In this document: positions 1 to 9,310 of the stretch, piece after piece
Layout: the number at the start of each line of letters is the position of its first letter
Position numbering within the stretch: position 1 is the first letter of the stretch
From: an uncultured Faecalibacterium sp.
Lineage (GTDB): Bacteria; Bacillota; Clostridia; Oscillospirales; Ruminococcaceae
Direction of reading: 5' to 3'
Assembly: GCA_934533135.1 (NCBI GenBank)
Contig: CAKTBG010000029.1
Location: forward strand, 1 to 38,722
DNA length: 38,722 nucleotides
The notes under the pieces: generated by a model
Databases searched by the model: none
What the model saw: only the letters and a program-made list of their open reading frames with translations
Told to the model about the DNA's origin: nothing
Made by a program: the position numbers and the translations under genes

Positions 1-21
1 GTTCTGTAGGAGGTTAATTTC

Positions 22-2148
22 ATGGCTACTCCCAGAGAAGTTTCTCTTCAGATGACGAGAAATATCGGCATTATGGCTCATATCGATGCTGGTAAGACTA
101 CGACCACTGAGCGTATTCTGTACTACACCGGTATCAACCACAAGATCGGTGAGGTTCATGACGGCGGTGCCACCATGGACTGGATGGTTCAGGAGCAGGA
201 GCGTGGTATCACCATCACCTCTGCTGCTACCACCTGCTACTGGTCTCATTCTGAGACCCAGAAGGATCCGGTTGCTTTCAAGAAGAACCGTCACCGCATC
301 AACATCATCGACACCCCGGGCCACGTGGACTTCACCGTTGAGGTTCAGCGTTCTCTGCGTGTTCTGGACGGTTCTGTGACCGTTCTGGCTGCAAAGGGCG
401 GCGTCGAGCCGCAGTCTGAGACCGTTTGGCGTCAGGCTGATGAGTACAAGGTTCCCCGCATGGTCTACGTCAACAAGATGGATACCATGGGTGCCGATTT
501 CTTCCGCTGCATCAAGATGCTGCATGACCGTCTGCACGCAAACGGCGTGGCGATCCAGTTGCCCATCGGTCAGGAGGATACCTTCCGCGGTATCGTTGAC
601 CTGGTCGATATGAACGCTGAGGTCTACTACGACGACATGGGCAACGACATGCGCACCGAGCCGATCCCCGAGGATATGGTCGAGCAGGCTGAAGAGTACC
701 GTAACATTCTGGTCGAGGCTGTTGCCGAGAACGACGAAGTTCTGATGGAGAAGTACCTCGAGGGTGAGGAGATCACCCGTGAGGAACTGAAGGCTGCTAT
801 CCGCAAGGAGACCATTGCAAATACTCTGGTTCCCGTTGTCTGCGGTTCTTCCTACAAGAACCGCGGCGTGCAGAAGCTGCTGGACGCTATCGTTGACTAT
901 ATGCCCGCACCTACCGATGTCGAGGACATCAAGGGTGTGAATCCTGAGACCGAAGAGCAGGAGACCCGTCCGTCTTCCGACGACGCTCCCTTCGCAGCTC
1001 TGGCCTTCAAGATCGCTACCGACCCGTTCGTTGGTAAGCTGGCATACTTCCGTGTGTACTCCGGTAAGGTTGAGGCAGGTACCACTGTCTACAACTCCGT
1101 GAAGGACAACAAGGAGCGTATGGGCCGCATCCTGCAGATGCACTCCAACCACCGCAAGGATATCGACTGCTGCTATGCAGGTGATATCGCTGCTGTTGTC
1201 GGTCTGAAGAACACCACCACTGGTGATACTCTGTGTGATGAGAATCATCCCATCATTCTGGAGTCCATGAAGTTCCCCGAGCCCGTTATCCGCGTTGCAA
1301 TCGAGCCTAAGACCAAGGCTGGCAACGAGAAGATGGGCATCGCGCTGGCAAAGCTGGCCGAAGAGGATCCGACCTTCAAGACCTATACCGATGAAGAGAC
1401 CGGCCAGACCATCATTGCTGGTATGGGCGAGCTGCATCTGGAGATCATCGTTGACCGTCTGCTCCGCGAGTTCAAGGTCGAAGCAAACGTTGGCGCACCT
1501 CAGGTCGCATACCGTGAGACCATCCGCAAGGAGGCCAATCAGGAGACCAAGTACGCTCGTCAGTCCGGTGGTAAGGGTCAGTATGGTCACGTCAAGATCA
1601 AGATCGAGCCCAACGAGCCCGGCAAGGGTTACGAGTTCGTCAACGCCATCGTTGGCGGTGCGATCCCGAAGGAATACATCCCGGCTATCGACAACGGTAT
1701 TCAGGGTGCTATGAAGGCTGGCGTTCTGGCTGGCTATCCGGTCGTTGACGTCAAGGTCACCCTGTGGGATGGTTCTTATCATGAGGTCGACTCCTCTGAG
1801 ATGGCCTTCTCCATCGCAGGTTCTATGGCCTTCAAGGACGCTATGCGCAAGGCAGACCCGATCATCACCGAGCCCATCATGAAGGTTGCTGTCATCGTTC
1901 CCGATGAGTATCTGGGCGATGTCATCGGCGATCTGAATGCTCGCCGTGGTCAGATCCAGGGCATGGAGGCAATGGCTGGCACCCAGCGTGTCAACGCTTT
2001 CGTTCCTCTGGCTCAGATGTTCGGTTACGCCACCGACCTGCGTTCCAAGACGCAGGGTCGTGGTCAGTATGTCATGGAGCCGTCTCACTACGAGCCGGTG
2101 CCCAAGAATATTGCCGACCAGATCATCGCTGGCCGTACCAAGGCTTAA
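22..2148 (+). CDS. fusA: Translation elongation factor G
   Basis: EF-G is the GTPase that moves tRNA and mRNA through the ribosome after peptide-bond formation, and with RRF recycles ribosomes. Visible motifs are the P-loop AHIDAGKT (residues 19-26), the switch-I segment [15 protein letters not shown] (from residue 97) and NKMD (from 151). Domain IV/V signatures such as [15 protein letters not shown] and [11 protein letters not shown] follow. At 708 aa it is slightly longer than the usual 690-700, the extra length being a basic insert (about residues 77-93) between the G2 and G3 motifs. AGGAGG at 8-13 supports the ATG. Codon use is strongly biased, as expected of a highly expressed gene. The usual upstream neighbours rpsL and rpsG would lie outside the window. 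Confidence 0.98.
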   Translation: MATPREVSLQMTRNIGIMAHIDAGKTTTTERILYYTGINHKIGEVHDGGATMDWMVQEQERGITITSAATTCYWSHSETQKDPVAFKKNRHRINIIDTPGHVDFTVEVQRSLRVLDGSVTVLAAKGGVEPQSETVWRQADEYKVPRMVYVNKMDTMGADFFRCIKMLHDRLHANGVAIQLPIGQEDTFRGIVDLVDMNAEVYYDDMGNDMRTEPIPEDMVEQAEEYRNILVEAVAENDEVLMEKYLEGEEITREELKAAIRKETIANTLVPVVCGSSYKNRGVQKLLDAIVDYMPAPTDVEDIKGVNPETEEQETRPSSDDAPFAALAFKIATDPFVGKLAYFRVYSGKVEAGTTVYNSVKDNKERMGRILQMHSNHRKDIDCCYAGDIAAVVGLKNTTTGDTLCDENHPIILESMKFPEPVIRVAIEPKTKAGNEKMGIALAKLAEEDPTFKTYTDEETGQTIIAGMGELHLEIIVDRLLREFKVEANVGAPQVAYRETIRKEANQETKYARQSGGKGQYGHVKIKIEPNEPGKGYEFVNAIVGGAIPKEYIPAIDNGIQGAMKAGVLAGYPVVDVKVTLWDGSYHEVDSSEMAFSIAGSMAFKDAMRKADPIITEPIMKVAVIVPDEYLGDVIGDLNARRGQIQGMEAMAGTQRVNAFVPLAQMFGYATDLRSKTQGRGQYVMEPSHYEPVPKNIADQIIAGRTKA

Positions 2149-2165
2149 TTGCCTGAAAAAGAATG

Positions 2166-2199
2166 AATTTTGCCGGGGTAGTATCGCTCCGGCAAAATT
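2166..2199 (+). terminator. Hairpin between fusA and tuf (probable partial terminator)
   Basis: An 11-bp perfect stem (2166-2176 with 2189-2199) closes a 12-nt loop just after the fusA stop. The following sequence has only a short T run, so termination is probably partial. It separates fusA from the tuf promoter 14 nt further on. Confidence 0.6.
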
Positions 2200-2212
2200 T
2201 CCTGTAAAACTC

Positions 2213-2241
2213 TTGATTTTACAGGTGGAATTTAGTAGAAT
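2213..2241 (+). promoter_or_regulatory. tuf promoter
   Basis: TTGATT (2213-2218), a 17-bp spacer and TAGAAT (2236-2241). It lies after the fusA hairpin and about 75 nt before the tuf start, so tuf can be transcribed independently of the fusA operon. Confidence 0.7.
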
Positions 2242-2317
2242 AGTTTTGCAATGCAATTCTGTTTTTGCAGGACTGTTGTAACCAAAATCAATCCGATTAT
2301 AAAGGGAGGATATTCCA

Positions 2318-3520
2318 ATGGCTGAAAAGGCAAAGTTCGACCGTTCTAAGCCGCACGTTAATATCGGCACCATCGGTCACGTTGACCACGGCAAGACCAC
2401 TCTGACCGCCGCTATCACCAAGTTCCTGGCTCTGAAGGGCGACGCAGACTTCATGGACTATGCCAACATCGACAAGGCTCCTGAGGAGCGTGCTCGTGGT
2501 ATCACGATCAACTCCGCTCACGTTGAGTATCAGACCGACGCTCGTCACTATGCTCACGTTGACTGCCCGGGCCATGCTGACTACGTCAAGAACATGATCA
2601 CTGGTGCTGCTCAGATGGACGGCGCTATCCTGGTCGTTGCTGCTACCGATGGTCCCATGCCCCAGACCCGTGAGCACATCCTGCTGGCTCGTCAGGTCGG
2701 CGTGCCCTATATCGTTGTGTTCATGAACAAGTGCGATATGGTCGACGACGAAGAGCTGCTGGATCTGGTCGAGATGGAGATCCGTGAGCTGCTGAGCGAG
2801 TACGACTTCCCGGGCGACGACACCCCGATCATTCGTGGTTCCGCTCTGAAGGCTCTGGAGGCTCCCAACGATCCTGAGGATCCCGCTTACGCTTGCATCA
2901 AGGAGCTGATGGACGCTGTTGACTCCTACATCCCCAACCCGGATCGTGAGGAGGACAAGCCCTTCCTGATGCCCATCGAGGATGTCATGACCATTTCTGG
3001 CCGTGGTACCGTTGCTACCGGTCGTGTTGAGCGTGGTGTTGCCAAGGTTGGCGACGCTATGGAGATCGTCGGCATCAAGCCCGACCGTCTGAGCACCACC
3101 ATCACCGGTCTGGAGATGTTCCGTAAGTCTCTGGACTTCGCTGAGGCTGGCGATAACATCGGCGCTCTGCTGCGTGGTGTTGATCGTACCCAGATCGAGC
3201 GTGGCCAGGTTCTGGCTAAGCCCGGTTCTGTCCATCCCCACAAGGTCTTCGAGTCTCAGGTCTACGTTCTGACCAAGGACGAAGGCGGCCGTCACACCCC
3301 GTTCTTCTCCAACTATCGTCCTCAGTTCTACTTCCGTACCACTGACGTGACCGGCATCATCACCCTGCCCGAAGGCACCGAGATGTGCATGCCCGGCGAT
3401 AACGTCATGATGCACGTTGAGCTGCTGACCCCCGTTGCTATGGAAGAGGGCCTGCGTTTCGCTATCCGTGAGGGTGGCCGTACCGTTGGTTCTGGCGTTG
3501 TCGGCAAGATCGTTGAGTAA
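2318..3520 (+). CDS. tuf: Translation elongation factor Tu
   Basis: EF-Tu is the GTPase that delivers aminoacyl-tRNA to the ribosomal A site. The P-loop GHVDHGKT (residues 20-27), switch region [17 protein letters not shown] (from residue 82) and NKCD (from 137) are all present, followed by the two beta-barrel domains ending in [14 protein letters not shown]. The length of 400 aa is normal. AAAGGGAGG at 2301-2309 gives a clear ribosome binding site. It sits directly after fusA, the usual str-operon order, but has its own promoter. Codon use is the most biased in the window, in keeping with very high expression. Confidence 0.98.
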   Translation: MAEKAKFDRSKPHVNIGTIGHVDHGKTTLTAAITKFLALKGDADFMDYANIDKAPEERARGITINSAHVEYQTDARHYAHVDCPGHADYVKNMITGAAQMDGAILVVAATDGPMPQTREHILLARQVGVPYIVVFMNKCDMVDDEELLDLVEMEIRELLSEYDFPGDDTPIIRGSALKALEAPNDPEDPAYACIKELMDAVDSYIPNPDREEDKPFLMPIEDVMTISGRGTVATGRVERGVAKVGDAMEIVGIKPDRLSTTITGLEMFRKSLDFAEAGDNIGALLRGVDRTQIERGQVLAKPGSVHPHKVFESQVYVLTKDEGGRHTPFFSNYRPQFYFRTTDVTGIITLPEGTEMCMPGDNVMMHVELLTPVAMEEGLRFAIREGGRTVGSGVVGKIVE

Positions 3521-3564
3521 TCTTGATCCTTCGCGCCTGTTCTAAGGCAAAAGGTTAAACTTAC

Positions 3565-3604
3565 AAAGTCCTTCCCATTCCGGAGAGTGGGAAGGACTTT
3601 TTGT
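3565..3604 (+). terminator. Intrinsic terminator of tuf (first)
   Basis: Perfect 13-bp stem (3565-3577 with 3588-3600), 10-nt loop, then a T-rich tail. It starts 44 nt after the tuf stop. Confidence 0.9.
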
Positions 3605-3625
3605 ATGTCTGCCGGTATCTGTTTT

Positions 3626-3656
3626 GTCCTGCGCGGATCTTCGCGCAGGACTTTTT
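3626..3656 (+). terminator. Intrinsic terminator of tuf (second)
   Basis: A GC-rich 10-bp stem (3626-3635 with 3642-3651), 6-nt loop and five T residues. It lies just 22 nt beyond the first terminator, giving a tandem block after a very highly transcribed gene. Confidence 0.9.
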
Positions 3657-3676
3657 GGTTTTAGCTCAAAAACAGC

Positions 3677-3705
3677 TTTACAAATTAAAGTTGTTGTGGT
3701 ATCCT
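3677..3705 (+). promoter_or_regulatory. Promoter of the GyrI-like gene
   Basis: TTTACA (3677-3682), 17-bp spacer, TATCCT (3700-3705). A short inverted repeat, GTATC-ctt-GATAC, spans the -10 element and could be an operator; that part is speculative. Confidence 0.5.
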
Positions 3706-3741
3706 TGATACAACAGATAACGATAAGCTGAGGTGATGGGC

Positions 3742-4374
3742 GTGCCATTTGATTACAAGAAAGAGTATAAAGAATTTTATCTGCCGCCGAAAAAGCCGGG
3801 CATCGTGACGATACCGGCCATGAATTTTGTAGCCGTGCGCGGAAAAGGCGACCCCAATGACCCGGAAGGGGAATATAAGGCGGCAATGAACCTGCTGTAC
3901 GGCATCGCATTCACCCTCAAGATGAGCTGCAAGGGGGACCACAAGATCGACGGGTATTTCGAGTATGTCGTGCCGCCGCTGGAAGGTCTGTGGAGACAAG
4001 AAGGTGTGCCGGGCGTGGATTATGCGCATAAAGAAAATTTCGAGTGGATCTCGATGATCCGCCTGCCTGAGTTCGTGACGCAGGAGGAATTTGACTGGGC
4101 TGTGGCGGAAGCGACCCGGAAAAAGAAGATGGACTTTTCTAAGGCAGAATTTTTCCACTACGACGAAGGGCCTTGCGTCCAGTGTATGCACCTCGGCAGC
4201 TACGACGAGGAACCGGAGACGCTGCGCCAGATGGATGAATTTGCAGCCACACAGGGGTATGCCGTGGATCTCTCTGACCAGCGCAGGCACCACGAAATTT
4301 ACCTCAGCGACCCGCGCAAGACGGCACCAGAGAAATGCAAGACGGTTCTGCGCCATCCTATCCGGAAAATTTGA
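3742..4374 (+). CDS. GyrI-like small-molecule-binding domain protein
   Basis: This resembles the stand-alone GyrI-like/SOUL-fold proteins (COG4832 type) that bind small hydrophobic or cationic ligands; the true substrate is unknown. Typical features are the opening FYLPPKKPGIVTIPAMNFVAVRGKGDP, an acidic pocket region and the closing EIYLSDPRKTAPEK...LRHPIRK. Such proteins are single-domain, about 200-215 aa. The frame is open from a GTG at 3733 with an ATG at 3736, but GAGGTGAT at 3730-3737 is an excellent Shine-Dalgarno for the GTG at 3742, so I chose that start (210 aa). It is monocistronic, with the guaA promoter immediately after its stop. No DNA-binding domain is visible. Confidence 0.75.
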   Translation: MPFDYKKEYKEFYLPPKKPGIVTIPAMNFVAVRGKGDPNDPEGEYKAAMNLLYGIAFTLKMSCKGDHKIDGYFEYVVPPLEGLWRQEGVPGVDYAHKENFEWISMIRLPEFVTQEEFDWAVAEATRKKKMDFSKAEFFHYDEGPCVQCMHLGSYDEEPETLRQMDEFAATQGYAVDLSDQRRHHEIYLSDPRKTAPEKCKTVLRHPIRKI

Positions 4375-4403
4375 CAAAAGAGGTCGCTTTTATTTGTGAG
4401 ATG

Positions 4404-4412
4404 TGCTATACT
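4404..4412 (+). promoter_or_regulatory. guaA extended -10 promoter
   Basis: TGCTATACT is an extended -10 element 48 nt before guaA; no good -35 element lies at the right distance. The 5' leader would be about 40 nt, too short for a guanine riboswitch, and none was seen. Confidence 0.5.
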
Positions 4413-4459
4413 ATATTTACCTATAGAATACACATCCGAGACAAAGGGAGGAGAACATC

Positions 4460-6007
4460 ATGCAGCATGAAACTGTGATCGTGCTGGACTTCGGTGGCCA
4501 GTACAATCAGCTGATCGCGCGCCGCGTCCGCGAGAATAATGTCTACTGTGAAATCTATTCCTACAAGACCGACCTTGCCACCATCAAGGCGAAGAACCCC
4601 AAGGGCATCATCTTTACCGGCGGCCCCAACAGCGTTTATCTGGAGGATTCGCCCACGATCGACCCCGAGATCTTCAACTGGGGCGTGCCGGTGCTGGGCA
4701 TCTGCTACGGCAGCCAGCTCATGATGCATCTGCTGGGCGGCCATGTCTGCCGTGCACCGGAGCGTGAGTACGGCAAGACGGAGGTCTTTGTGGACACCGA
4801 GAGCAAGATGTTTGCGGATGTTCAGCCCTCCACCATTTGCTGGATGAGCCATAATGACTACATCGAGCAGGCAGCACCCGGCTTTAAGATCACGGCGCAC
4901 ACCGTCAATTGCCCGGTGGCTGCGGCGGAAAATGCAGAAAAGGGTCTGTATGCAGTGCAGTTCCACCCGGAGGTGCTTCACACCGCTGAGGGCAAAAAGA
5001 TGCTGCACAATTTTGTGTACAACGTCTGCGGCTGCACCGGCGACTGGAAAATGGATTCCTTTGTGGAGAACAACGTCAAGGCTCTGCGGGAGGAGATCGG
5101 CGGCGGCAAGGTGCTGTGCGCACTGTCCGGCGGTGTCGATTCTTCGGTTCTGGCTGCAATGCTGGCCAAGGCGATCGGCAAGCAGCTGACCTGTGTGTTC
5201 GTGGATCACGGTCTGCTCCGCAAGAACGAGAAGGAAGAGGTCTGCGCGGTCTTTGGCCCGGGCAACCCGAACTTTGACATCAACTTTGTCTGCGTGGACG
5301 CCCGCGAGCGTTACTTCAGCAAGCTGAAGGGCGTGACGGAGCCGGAGCGGAAGCGGAAGATCATCGGCGAAGAATTTATTCGCGTCTTTGAGGAAGAGGC
5401 CAAGAAGATCGGCAAGGTGGATTTCCTTGCACAGGGTACCATCTACCCCGACGTGGTCGAAAGTGGTCTGGGCGGCGAGTCTACCGTCATCAAGAGCCAC
5501 CACAATGTTGGCGGTCTGCCCGATACCGTGGACTTCAAGGAGCTGGTCGAGCCGCTGCGCAATCTGTTCAAAGATGAGGTGCGTCAGGTCGGCCGTGAGC
5601 TGGGTCTGCCCGAGTATCTGGTCAGCCGTCAGCCGTTCCCCGGCCCCGGTCTGGGCATCCGCATCATCGGCGAAGTGACCCCGGAAAAGGTCGCCATTGT
5701 GCAGGACGCCGACGCCATCTGGCGTGAGGAGATCGCCAAGGCAGGTCTGGATAAGGAGATCAACCAGTACTATGCTGCATTGACCAATATGCGCAGTGTG
5801 GGTGTCATGGGCGACGAACGCACCTACGATTATGCGGTCGCTCTGCGTGCTGTCACCACTACGGACTTCATGACGGCAGAGAGCTATAATATGCCGTGGG
5901 ATGTCCTCGGCACGGTTACCAGCCGCATCGTCAATGAGGTCAAGCACGTCAACCGCGTGTTCTATGATTGCACCGGTAAACCGCCGGCAACGATCGAGCT
6001 CGAATAA
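4460..6007 (+). CDS. guaA: GMP synthase (glutamine-hydrolysing)
   Basis: GuaA converts XMP, ATP and glutamine to GMP in the last step of guanine nucleotide synthesis. The N-terminal class I glutamine amidotransferase domain shows the nucleophile motif GICYGSQ (Cys82) and FHPEV with its histidine. The ATP-pyrophosphatase domain carries the PP-loop SGGVDSSV, and the C-terminal dimerisation/XMP domain shows [13 protein letters not shown] and ends KPPATIELE. The length of 515 aa is standard, so amidotransferase and synthetase parts are fused as in most bacteria. The ribosome binding site is AAAGGGAGGAG just before the ATG. It appears monocistronic. Confidence 0.98.
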   Translation: MQHETVIVLDFGGQYNQLIARRVRENNVYCEIYSYKTDLATIKAKNPKGIIFTGGPNSVYLEDSPTIDPEIFNWGVPVLGICYGSQLMMHLLGGHVCRAPEREYGKTEVFVDTESKMFADVQPSTICWMSHNDYIEQAAPGFKITAHTVNCPVAAAENAEKGLYAVQFHPEVLHTAEGKKMLHNFVYNVCGCTGDWKMDSFVENNVKALREEIGGGKVLCALSGGVDSSVLAAMLAKAIGKQLTCVFVDHGLLRKNEKEEVCAVFGPGNPNFDINFVCVDARERYFSKLKGVTEPERKRKIIGEEFIRVFEEEAKKIGKVDFLAQGTIYPDVVESGLGGESTVIKSHHNVGGLPDTVDFKELVEPLRNLFKDEVRQVGRELGLPEYLVSRQPFPGPGLGIRIIGEVTPEKVAIVQDADAIWREEIAKAGLDKEINQYYAALTNMRSVGVMGDERTYDYAVALRAVTTTDFMTAESYNMPWDVLGTVTSRIVNEVKHVNRVFYDCTGKPPATIELE

Positions 6008-6041
6008 TTTCTTCCGGTTGCATTCAATCCAAAACGAACAG

Positions 6042-6078
6042 GAACCCCTCGTCAGTGTGAGCTGGCGGGGGGTTCTGT
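6042..6078 (+). terminator. Hairpin terminator of guaA
   Basis: A 14-bp stem with two G-T wobbles (6042-6055 with 6062-6075) and a 6-nt loop, 34 nt after the guaA stop. The T-tract is weak. Confidence 0.65.
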
Positions 6079-6080
6079 AT

Positions 6081-6327
6081 CTATAGGGGGCAACCCTTCG
6101 GAAATTCCGAAGAGGTCAGGGCAGTTGTTAAGGAGTGCTTAATAACTCGGACGGGGATGGTAACTATCTGGGATTTCCGGATGATGTGGGAGGAACGCCG
6201 TGACGATCAAGAAAAGCTTGATGACGGGAGATTTTCAACAGGAACGATTGAAAGAAAAGAGTGGATTTGGTATAATCAACCTAAAATAGAATGCCAAAAA
6301 CAAAAGAAAGCAAAGGAAGAAAAAGCA
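6081..6327 (+). other. Gap between guaA and the GIY-YIG gene with three small hairpins
   Basis: No convincing protein gene. In order: an 8-bp inverted repeat CTTCGGAA-A-TTCCGAAG (6096-6112), a 9-bp stem with one wobble (6123-6131 with 6139-6147) and a 6-bp stem (about 6165-6181). A possible 29-codon ORF starts at the GTG at 6200 behind GTGGGAGG, but nothing in it is recognisable. The 5' part could be a structured RNA or a decayed repeat; the 3' part holds the promoter of the next gene. Confidence 0.4.
6248..6276 (+). promoter_or_regulatory. Promoter of the GIY-YIG/ogt operon
   Basis: TTGAAA (6248-6253), 17-bp spacer and a consensus TATAAT (6271-6276), giving a leader of about 45 nt to the ATG at 6328. 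Confidence 0.75.
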
Positions 6328-7008
6328 ATGAGTGCGGCGAAAAAGACGGGTGTGATCTATATTCTGACGAATCCCTCGTTCCCGGATTATGTGAAGATCG
6401 GCTACGCGACGGACATTGAGAAGCGGCTGAAACAGCTGAACCGGAGCGAGTGCATTCCATTTGCGTTTCGGGTTTATGCAACCTATGACGTCTCAACGCC
6501 TCTGCAGGACAAAGAACTTCATGGGCTGATCGACCGGTTGAATCCGGAACTTCGCGCCATCGACACCTTCGATGGAAAAACACGCACCAAAGAGTTTTAT
6601 GCGATGACCAAAGAGGATGCGTATGCACTTTTGGAGAGTATTGCGAAGCTCAGCGGAACGATGGATAAGCTGCAGCGGCTGACACCGGAAGGCCATGAAG
6701 TGGTCGATGAGGAGATTGCGGCGGAAATTCAGGAAGAGGCCAAAGAGCGGAAAGCACCGTTTTCCTTTGCGCGGTGCGGCATTCCGGCAGGAACGGAGAT
6801 CGCGTTGTCGGGTCATCCGGAAGTGGTTGCGACGGTGAAGGATGACCGGCAGATCGAATATCAGGGGGAGGTGTATTCGCTTTCCTCGTTGGCACAAAAG
6901 ATTTTGCAGACGCGCTATCCACTCCAAGGTCCGGTGCATTGGATCTATCAGGGCAAAAAACTGAGCGACATCCGGCGGGAGCGGGAGGCGGAGGGTCTGT
7001 ATCAATGA
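6328..7008 (+). CDS. GIY-YIG (T5orf172-like) domain protein
   Basis: The first 90 residues match the GIY-YIG/T5orf172 pattern: VIYILTN, then YVKIGYATDIEKRLKQLN, then a helix carrying ELHGLIDRLNPELR. GIY-YIG domains cut or bind DNA. The last 75 residues (CGIPAGTEIAL...ATVKDD.QIEYQGEVYSLSSLAQ...WIYQGKKLSDI) resemble the DUF4357/RAMA module found in restriction-linked proteins. The ATG at 6328 is preferred to an upstream in-frame ATG at 6157 because it has AAGGAAG upstream and begins the conserved domain; the promoter at 6248-6276 also lies inside the longer version. The product is 226 aa. Its stop overlaps the ogt start by four bases (ATGA), so the two proteins are probably made in step. The role is unknown; damaged-DNA recognition is a guess from the partner. 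Confidence 0.8.
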   Translation: MSAAKKTGVIYILTNPSFPDYVKIGYATDIEKRLKQLNRSECIPFAFRVYATYDVSTPLQDKELHGLIDRLNPELRAIDTFDGKTRTKEFYAMTKEDAYALLESIAKLSGTMDKLQRLTPEGHEVVDEEIAAEIQEEAKERKAPFSFARCGIPAGTEIALSGHPEVVATVKDDRQIEYQGEVYSLSSLAQKILQTRYPLQGPVHWIYQGKKLSDIRREREAEGLYQ

Positions 7009-7532
7009 TCTATACCGCACACTATGATTCACCACTGGGCAGACTCTTTCTGGCGGCGGACGAGGAAGGGTTGACCGGGCTTTGGTTTGAAGAGGCCGCG
7101 CACTTTGCCGATGGTCTGCCGACCAAGCGGGAGGAAAGCGAAACGCCGGTGCTGGCCGAAACAAAAAAGTGGCTGGATCTTTATTTTCGGGGGCAGAAGC
7201 CGGAATTTCTGCCGAAACTGCACCCGGTGGGATCGAATTTCCGGCAGGAAGTCTGGGCGTTATTGCGGGAGATCCCATACGGCCGGACGACGACCTATGG
7301 AACCCTTGCGAAGGAGCTGGCTCGACGGCGGGGGAGAACGACGGTTTCGGCACAAGCCGTTGGAGGAGCCATCGGGCACAATCGGATCTCGATCCTGATT
7401 CCGTGCCACCGCGTTGTGGGAAGCAGCGGGAGCCTGACCGGCTACGCGGGCGGGCTGGAGAAAAAAGCGCGGCTTTTGGAGCTGGAAGGCGTTGCGATGG
7501 AACGCTTCCGTTGGCCGGAGAAAAGGAAATAG
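7005..7532 (+). CDS. ogt: Methylated-DNA--[protein]-cysteine S-methyltransferase
   Basis: This suicide enzyme takes alkyl groups from O6-alkylguanine (and O4-alkylthymine) onto its own cysteine, directly repairing DNA. The active-site motif PCHRV is present (Cys134), followed by GYAGGLEKKARLLELE, and the helix-turn-helix region (REIPYGRTTTYGTLAKELARR...SAQAVGGAIGHN) is intact. The length of 175 aa is typical of Ogt without an Ada domain. An in-frame ATG lies at 6939, inside the preceding gene, but the ATG at 7005 overlaps that gene's stop and starts the conserved domain (MIYTAHYDSPLG). It is cotranscribed with the GIY-YIG gene. Confidence 0.95.
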   Translation: MIYTAHYDSPLGRLFLAADEEGLTGLWFEEAAHFADGLPTKREESETPVLAETKKWLDLYFRGQKPEFLPKLHPVGSNFRQEVWALLREIPYGRTTTYGTLAKELARRRGRTTVSAQAVGGAIGHNRISILIPCHRVVGSSGSLTGYAGGLEKKARLLELEGVAMERFRWPEKRK

Positions 7533-7539
7533 CGCAGGT

Positions 7540-7625
7540 TGCATTTTGAATGCACAGGCAACATCTGCAAACTGCAGAGCGCAAAGATCCCTTTTTGATA
7601 GGCACGATTTATGAAAATTGCGATA
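7540..7625 (+). repeat. Interspersed repeat, copy A
   Basis: By hand alignment, 7541-7625 matches 9561-9645 without gaps at 71 of 85 positions, in the same orientation. Both copies begin with a 6-bp hairpin TGCATT-nnn-AATGCA whose loop differs (TTG here, TTT in copy B) while the stem is kept. This copy fills most of the gap between ogt and the next gene and starts within a few bases of the ogt stop. Confidence 0.85.
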
Positions 7626-7671
7626 AATTGCACGCAAACGACCAAGGATAAACAAAAATAGGAGGCTCGCT

Positions 7672-8595
7672 ATGGCAAAACGGTTTTTGGACTGCTGTGC
7701 ATCGGATTTTGCGAAATTTACGAAGGAGGATCTGCTGGAATCCATCCGGAAAAGTGAAGGACGGGTGCTGGCCTGCGAGACCATCGGCACGGTGCAGCCG
7801 ATGCTGGGGAATGTGACCAACGCAGAGTTTGTCGCGTCGATGGGAGCAGACATCATTCTGCTGAATATGTTTGACGTGCAGAAGCCTGTGATCAACGGGC
7901 TGCCCGCGTGCAAACCGGAAGAGACGGTGAGACTGCTGAAAAAGCTGACTGGCCGCCCCATCGGGATCAATTTGGAGCCGGTGGAGGAAGGCGAAGAAGG
8001 CGAGACCGATCCGCTGTGGAAAATGTCGGCCGGGCGGCGTGCCACCGTTGAAAATGCGCTGCGTGCCAAGGAGCTGGGCGTCGATTTCATCCTGTTGACT
8101 GGAAATCCGGGCATGGGCGTGTCCAATCCGGCCATCGTCCGGACATTGCGGCAGTTCAAGGAGGCCGTGGGCGACCGCATTGTGCTGGCAGCGGGCAAGA
8201 TGCACGCGGCGGGGGTTCTGTCAGAGGCGGCGGAGAACATCATGACCGAGCAGGATGTGATCCAGTTTGTAGAGGCGGGGGCGGAGATCCTTCTGCTGCC
8301 GGCACCGGGCACTGTGCCGGGCATTACGGTCGAGTACGCCCGTTCGCTGGTCACCTGTGCGCATAAGCTGGGGGCACTGACCATCACTGCCATCGGAACT
8401 TCGCAGGAGGGGGCGGACACCGACACCATCAAGCGGCTGGCTTTGCTGTGCAAAATGACCGGCACCGACATTCACCATCTCGGCGATGCCGGATACGCGG
8501 GAATGTCTCTGCCGGAGAACATTATGGCGTATTCGGTGGCGGTGCGGGGAATCCGCCATACCTATCACCGCATGGCGGTCTCGGTGGAGCGATGA
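7672..8595 (+). CDS. Conserved TIM-barrel-like protein of unknown function
   Basis: I recognise this 307-aa protein as a conserved Firmicutes family sometimes labelled PEP phosphonomutase or a DUF (possibly DUF7916), but no activity is established that I know of. The sequence alternates strand-helix units typical of a beta/alpha barrel: ADIILLNMFDV, GINLEP, DFILLTGNPGMGVSN, IVLAAGKMHA, EILLLPAPGTVPG, ALTITAIGTSQEGADT. The last resembles a phosphate-binding loop. The strong ribosome binding site is TAGGAGG. From memory, relatives often sit beside cellobiose PTS or 6-phospho-beta-glucosidase genes; no such genes are near here. It stands alone between a repeat and a sugar transferase with its own promoter. 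Confidence 0.65.
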   Translation: MAKRFLDCCASDFAKFTKEDLLESIRKSEGRVLACETIGTVQPMLGNVTNAEFVASMGADIILLNMFDVQKPVINGLPACKPEETVRLLKKLTGRPIGINLEPVEEGEEGETDPLWKMSAGRRATVENALRAKELGVDFILLTGNPGMGVSNPAIVRTLRQFKEAVGDRIVLAAGKMHAAGVLSEAAENIMTEQDVIQFVEAGAEILLLPAPGTVPGITVEYARSLVTCAHKLGALTITAIGTSQEGADTDTIKRLALLCKMTGTDIHHLGDAGYAGMSLPENIMAYSVAVRGIRHTYHRMAVSVER

Positions 8596-8616
8596 GGAAA
8601 AAAAGCACATTCTGAA

Positions 8617-8645
8617 TTGTAAAATGTGGGAAGGCCTGCTATAAT
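8617..8645 (+). promoter_or_regulatory. Promoter of the sugar transferase gene
   Basis: TTGTAA (8617-8622), 17-bp spacer, extended -10 TGCTATAAT ending at 8645. An inverted repeat CACATT-N11-AATGTG (8606-8611 and 8623-8628) straddles the -35 and could be a repressor site. Confidence 0.75.
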
Positions 8646-8698
8646 GGATGTGCTTTCCGGAACACCGGAGACGAAGTACAAAATAGGGAGGAATCTCC

Positions 8699-9310
8699 AT
8701 GTATCGCAACGGAATCAAGCGGGGGCTGGCAATCATGCTGTCGTTGTGCGGAATGATCGTGCTTTCGCCGCTTTTGCTCGCCCTCTGCATTGCCATCAAG
8801 CTGGATTCGCCCGGGCCGGTGCTGTTCAGGCAGAAGCGGGTCGGCATCCACAAACAGCATTTCAATATCCTCAAGTTCCGCACCATGCGGATCGACACGC
8901 CCCACGATATGCCGACCCATCTGCTGGCCGATCCGGATCAGTACATCACCCGGATGGGGCATTTCCTGCGCAAGACCAGTTTGGACGAGCTGCCGCAGCT
9001 GTGGAACATCTTTGTGGGGGATATGGCGGTCATCGGGCCGCGGCCTGCACTCTGGAATCAGTATGATCTGCTGGCCGAGCGGGATAAATATGGAGCCAAC
9101 GATGTCCGACCCGGTCTGACCGGCTGGGCGCAGATCCACGGCCGGGATGAGCTGGAAATTGCCGATAAAGCCCGGCTGGACGGCTATTATGTGGAGCATC
9201 TCAGCTTCTGGATGGATGTGAAGTGCTTCTTCGGCACCATCAAGGCGGTGCTGGATCACGACGGCGTGGTGGAAGGCGGCACGGGCACGCTGCACAAAGA
9301 GGAAAAGTAG
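8699..9310 (+). CDS. Bacterial sugar transferase (undecaprenyl-phosphate sugar phosphotransferase)
   Basis: A polyprenyl-phosphate hexose-1-phosphate transferase of the WcaJ/EpsL family (PF02397), small form. It starts extracellular polysaccharide or glycoprotein repeat units by loading a sugar phosphate onto undecaprenyl phosphate. A membrane helix at about residues 10-32 is followed by [49 protein letters not shown] and [14 protein letters not shown], all family hallmarks. The length of 203 aa matches the stand-alone catalytic type without the N-terminal CoA-binding-like domain. AGGGAGG precedes the ATG. No other glycosyltransferase gene is nearby, so its polysaccharide cluster must lie elsewhere or be incomplete. 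Confidence 0.92.
   Translation: MYRNGIKRGLAIMLSLCGMIVLSPLLLALCIAIKLDSPGPVLFRQKRVGIHKQHFNILKFRTMRIDTPHDMPTHLLADPDQYITRMGHFLRKTSLDELPQLWNIFVGDMAVIGPRPALWNQYDLLAERDKYGANDVRPGLTGWAQIHGRDELEIADKARLDGYYVEHLSFWMDVKCFFGTIKAVLDHDGVVEGGTGTLHKEEK

Noticed and set aside
4413..4459. Guanine riboswitch before guaA
   Set aside because: The leader is only about 40 nt after the -10 and lacks the conserved aptamer core.
4421..5947. Long minus-strand ORF opposite guaA, and similar ones opposite tuf (2297-3415), aspS (9701-11128), thl (31967-33145) and bcd/etf (34881-38374)
   Set aside because: All are mirror frames of highly biased, conserved genes; none has a start signal or recognisable domain.
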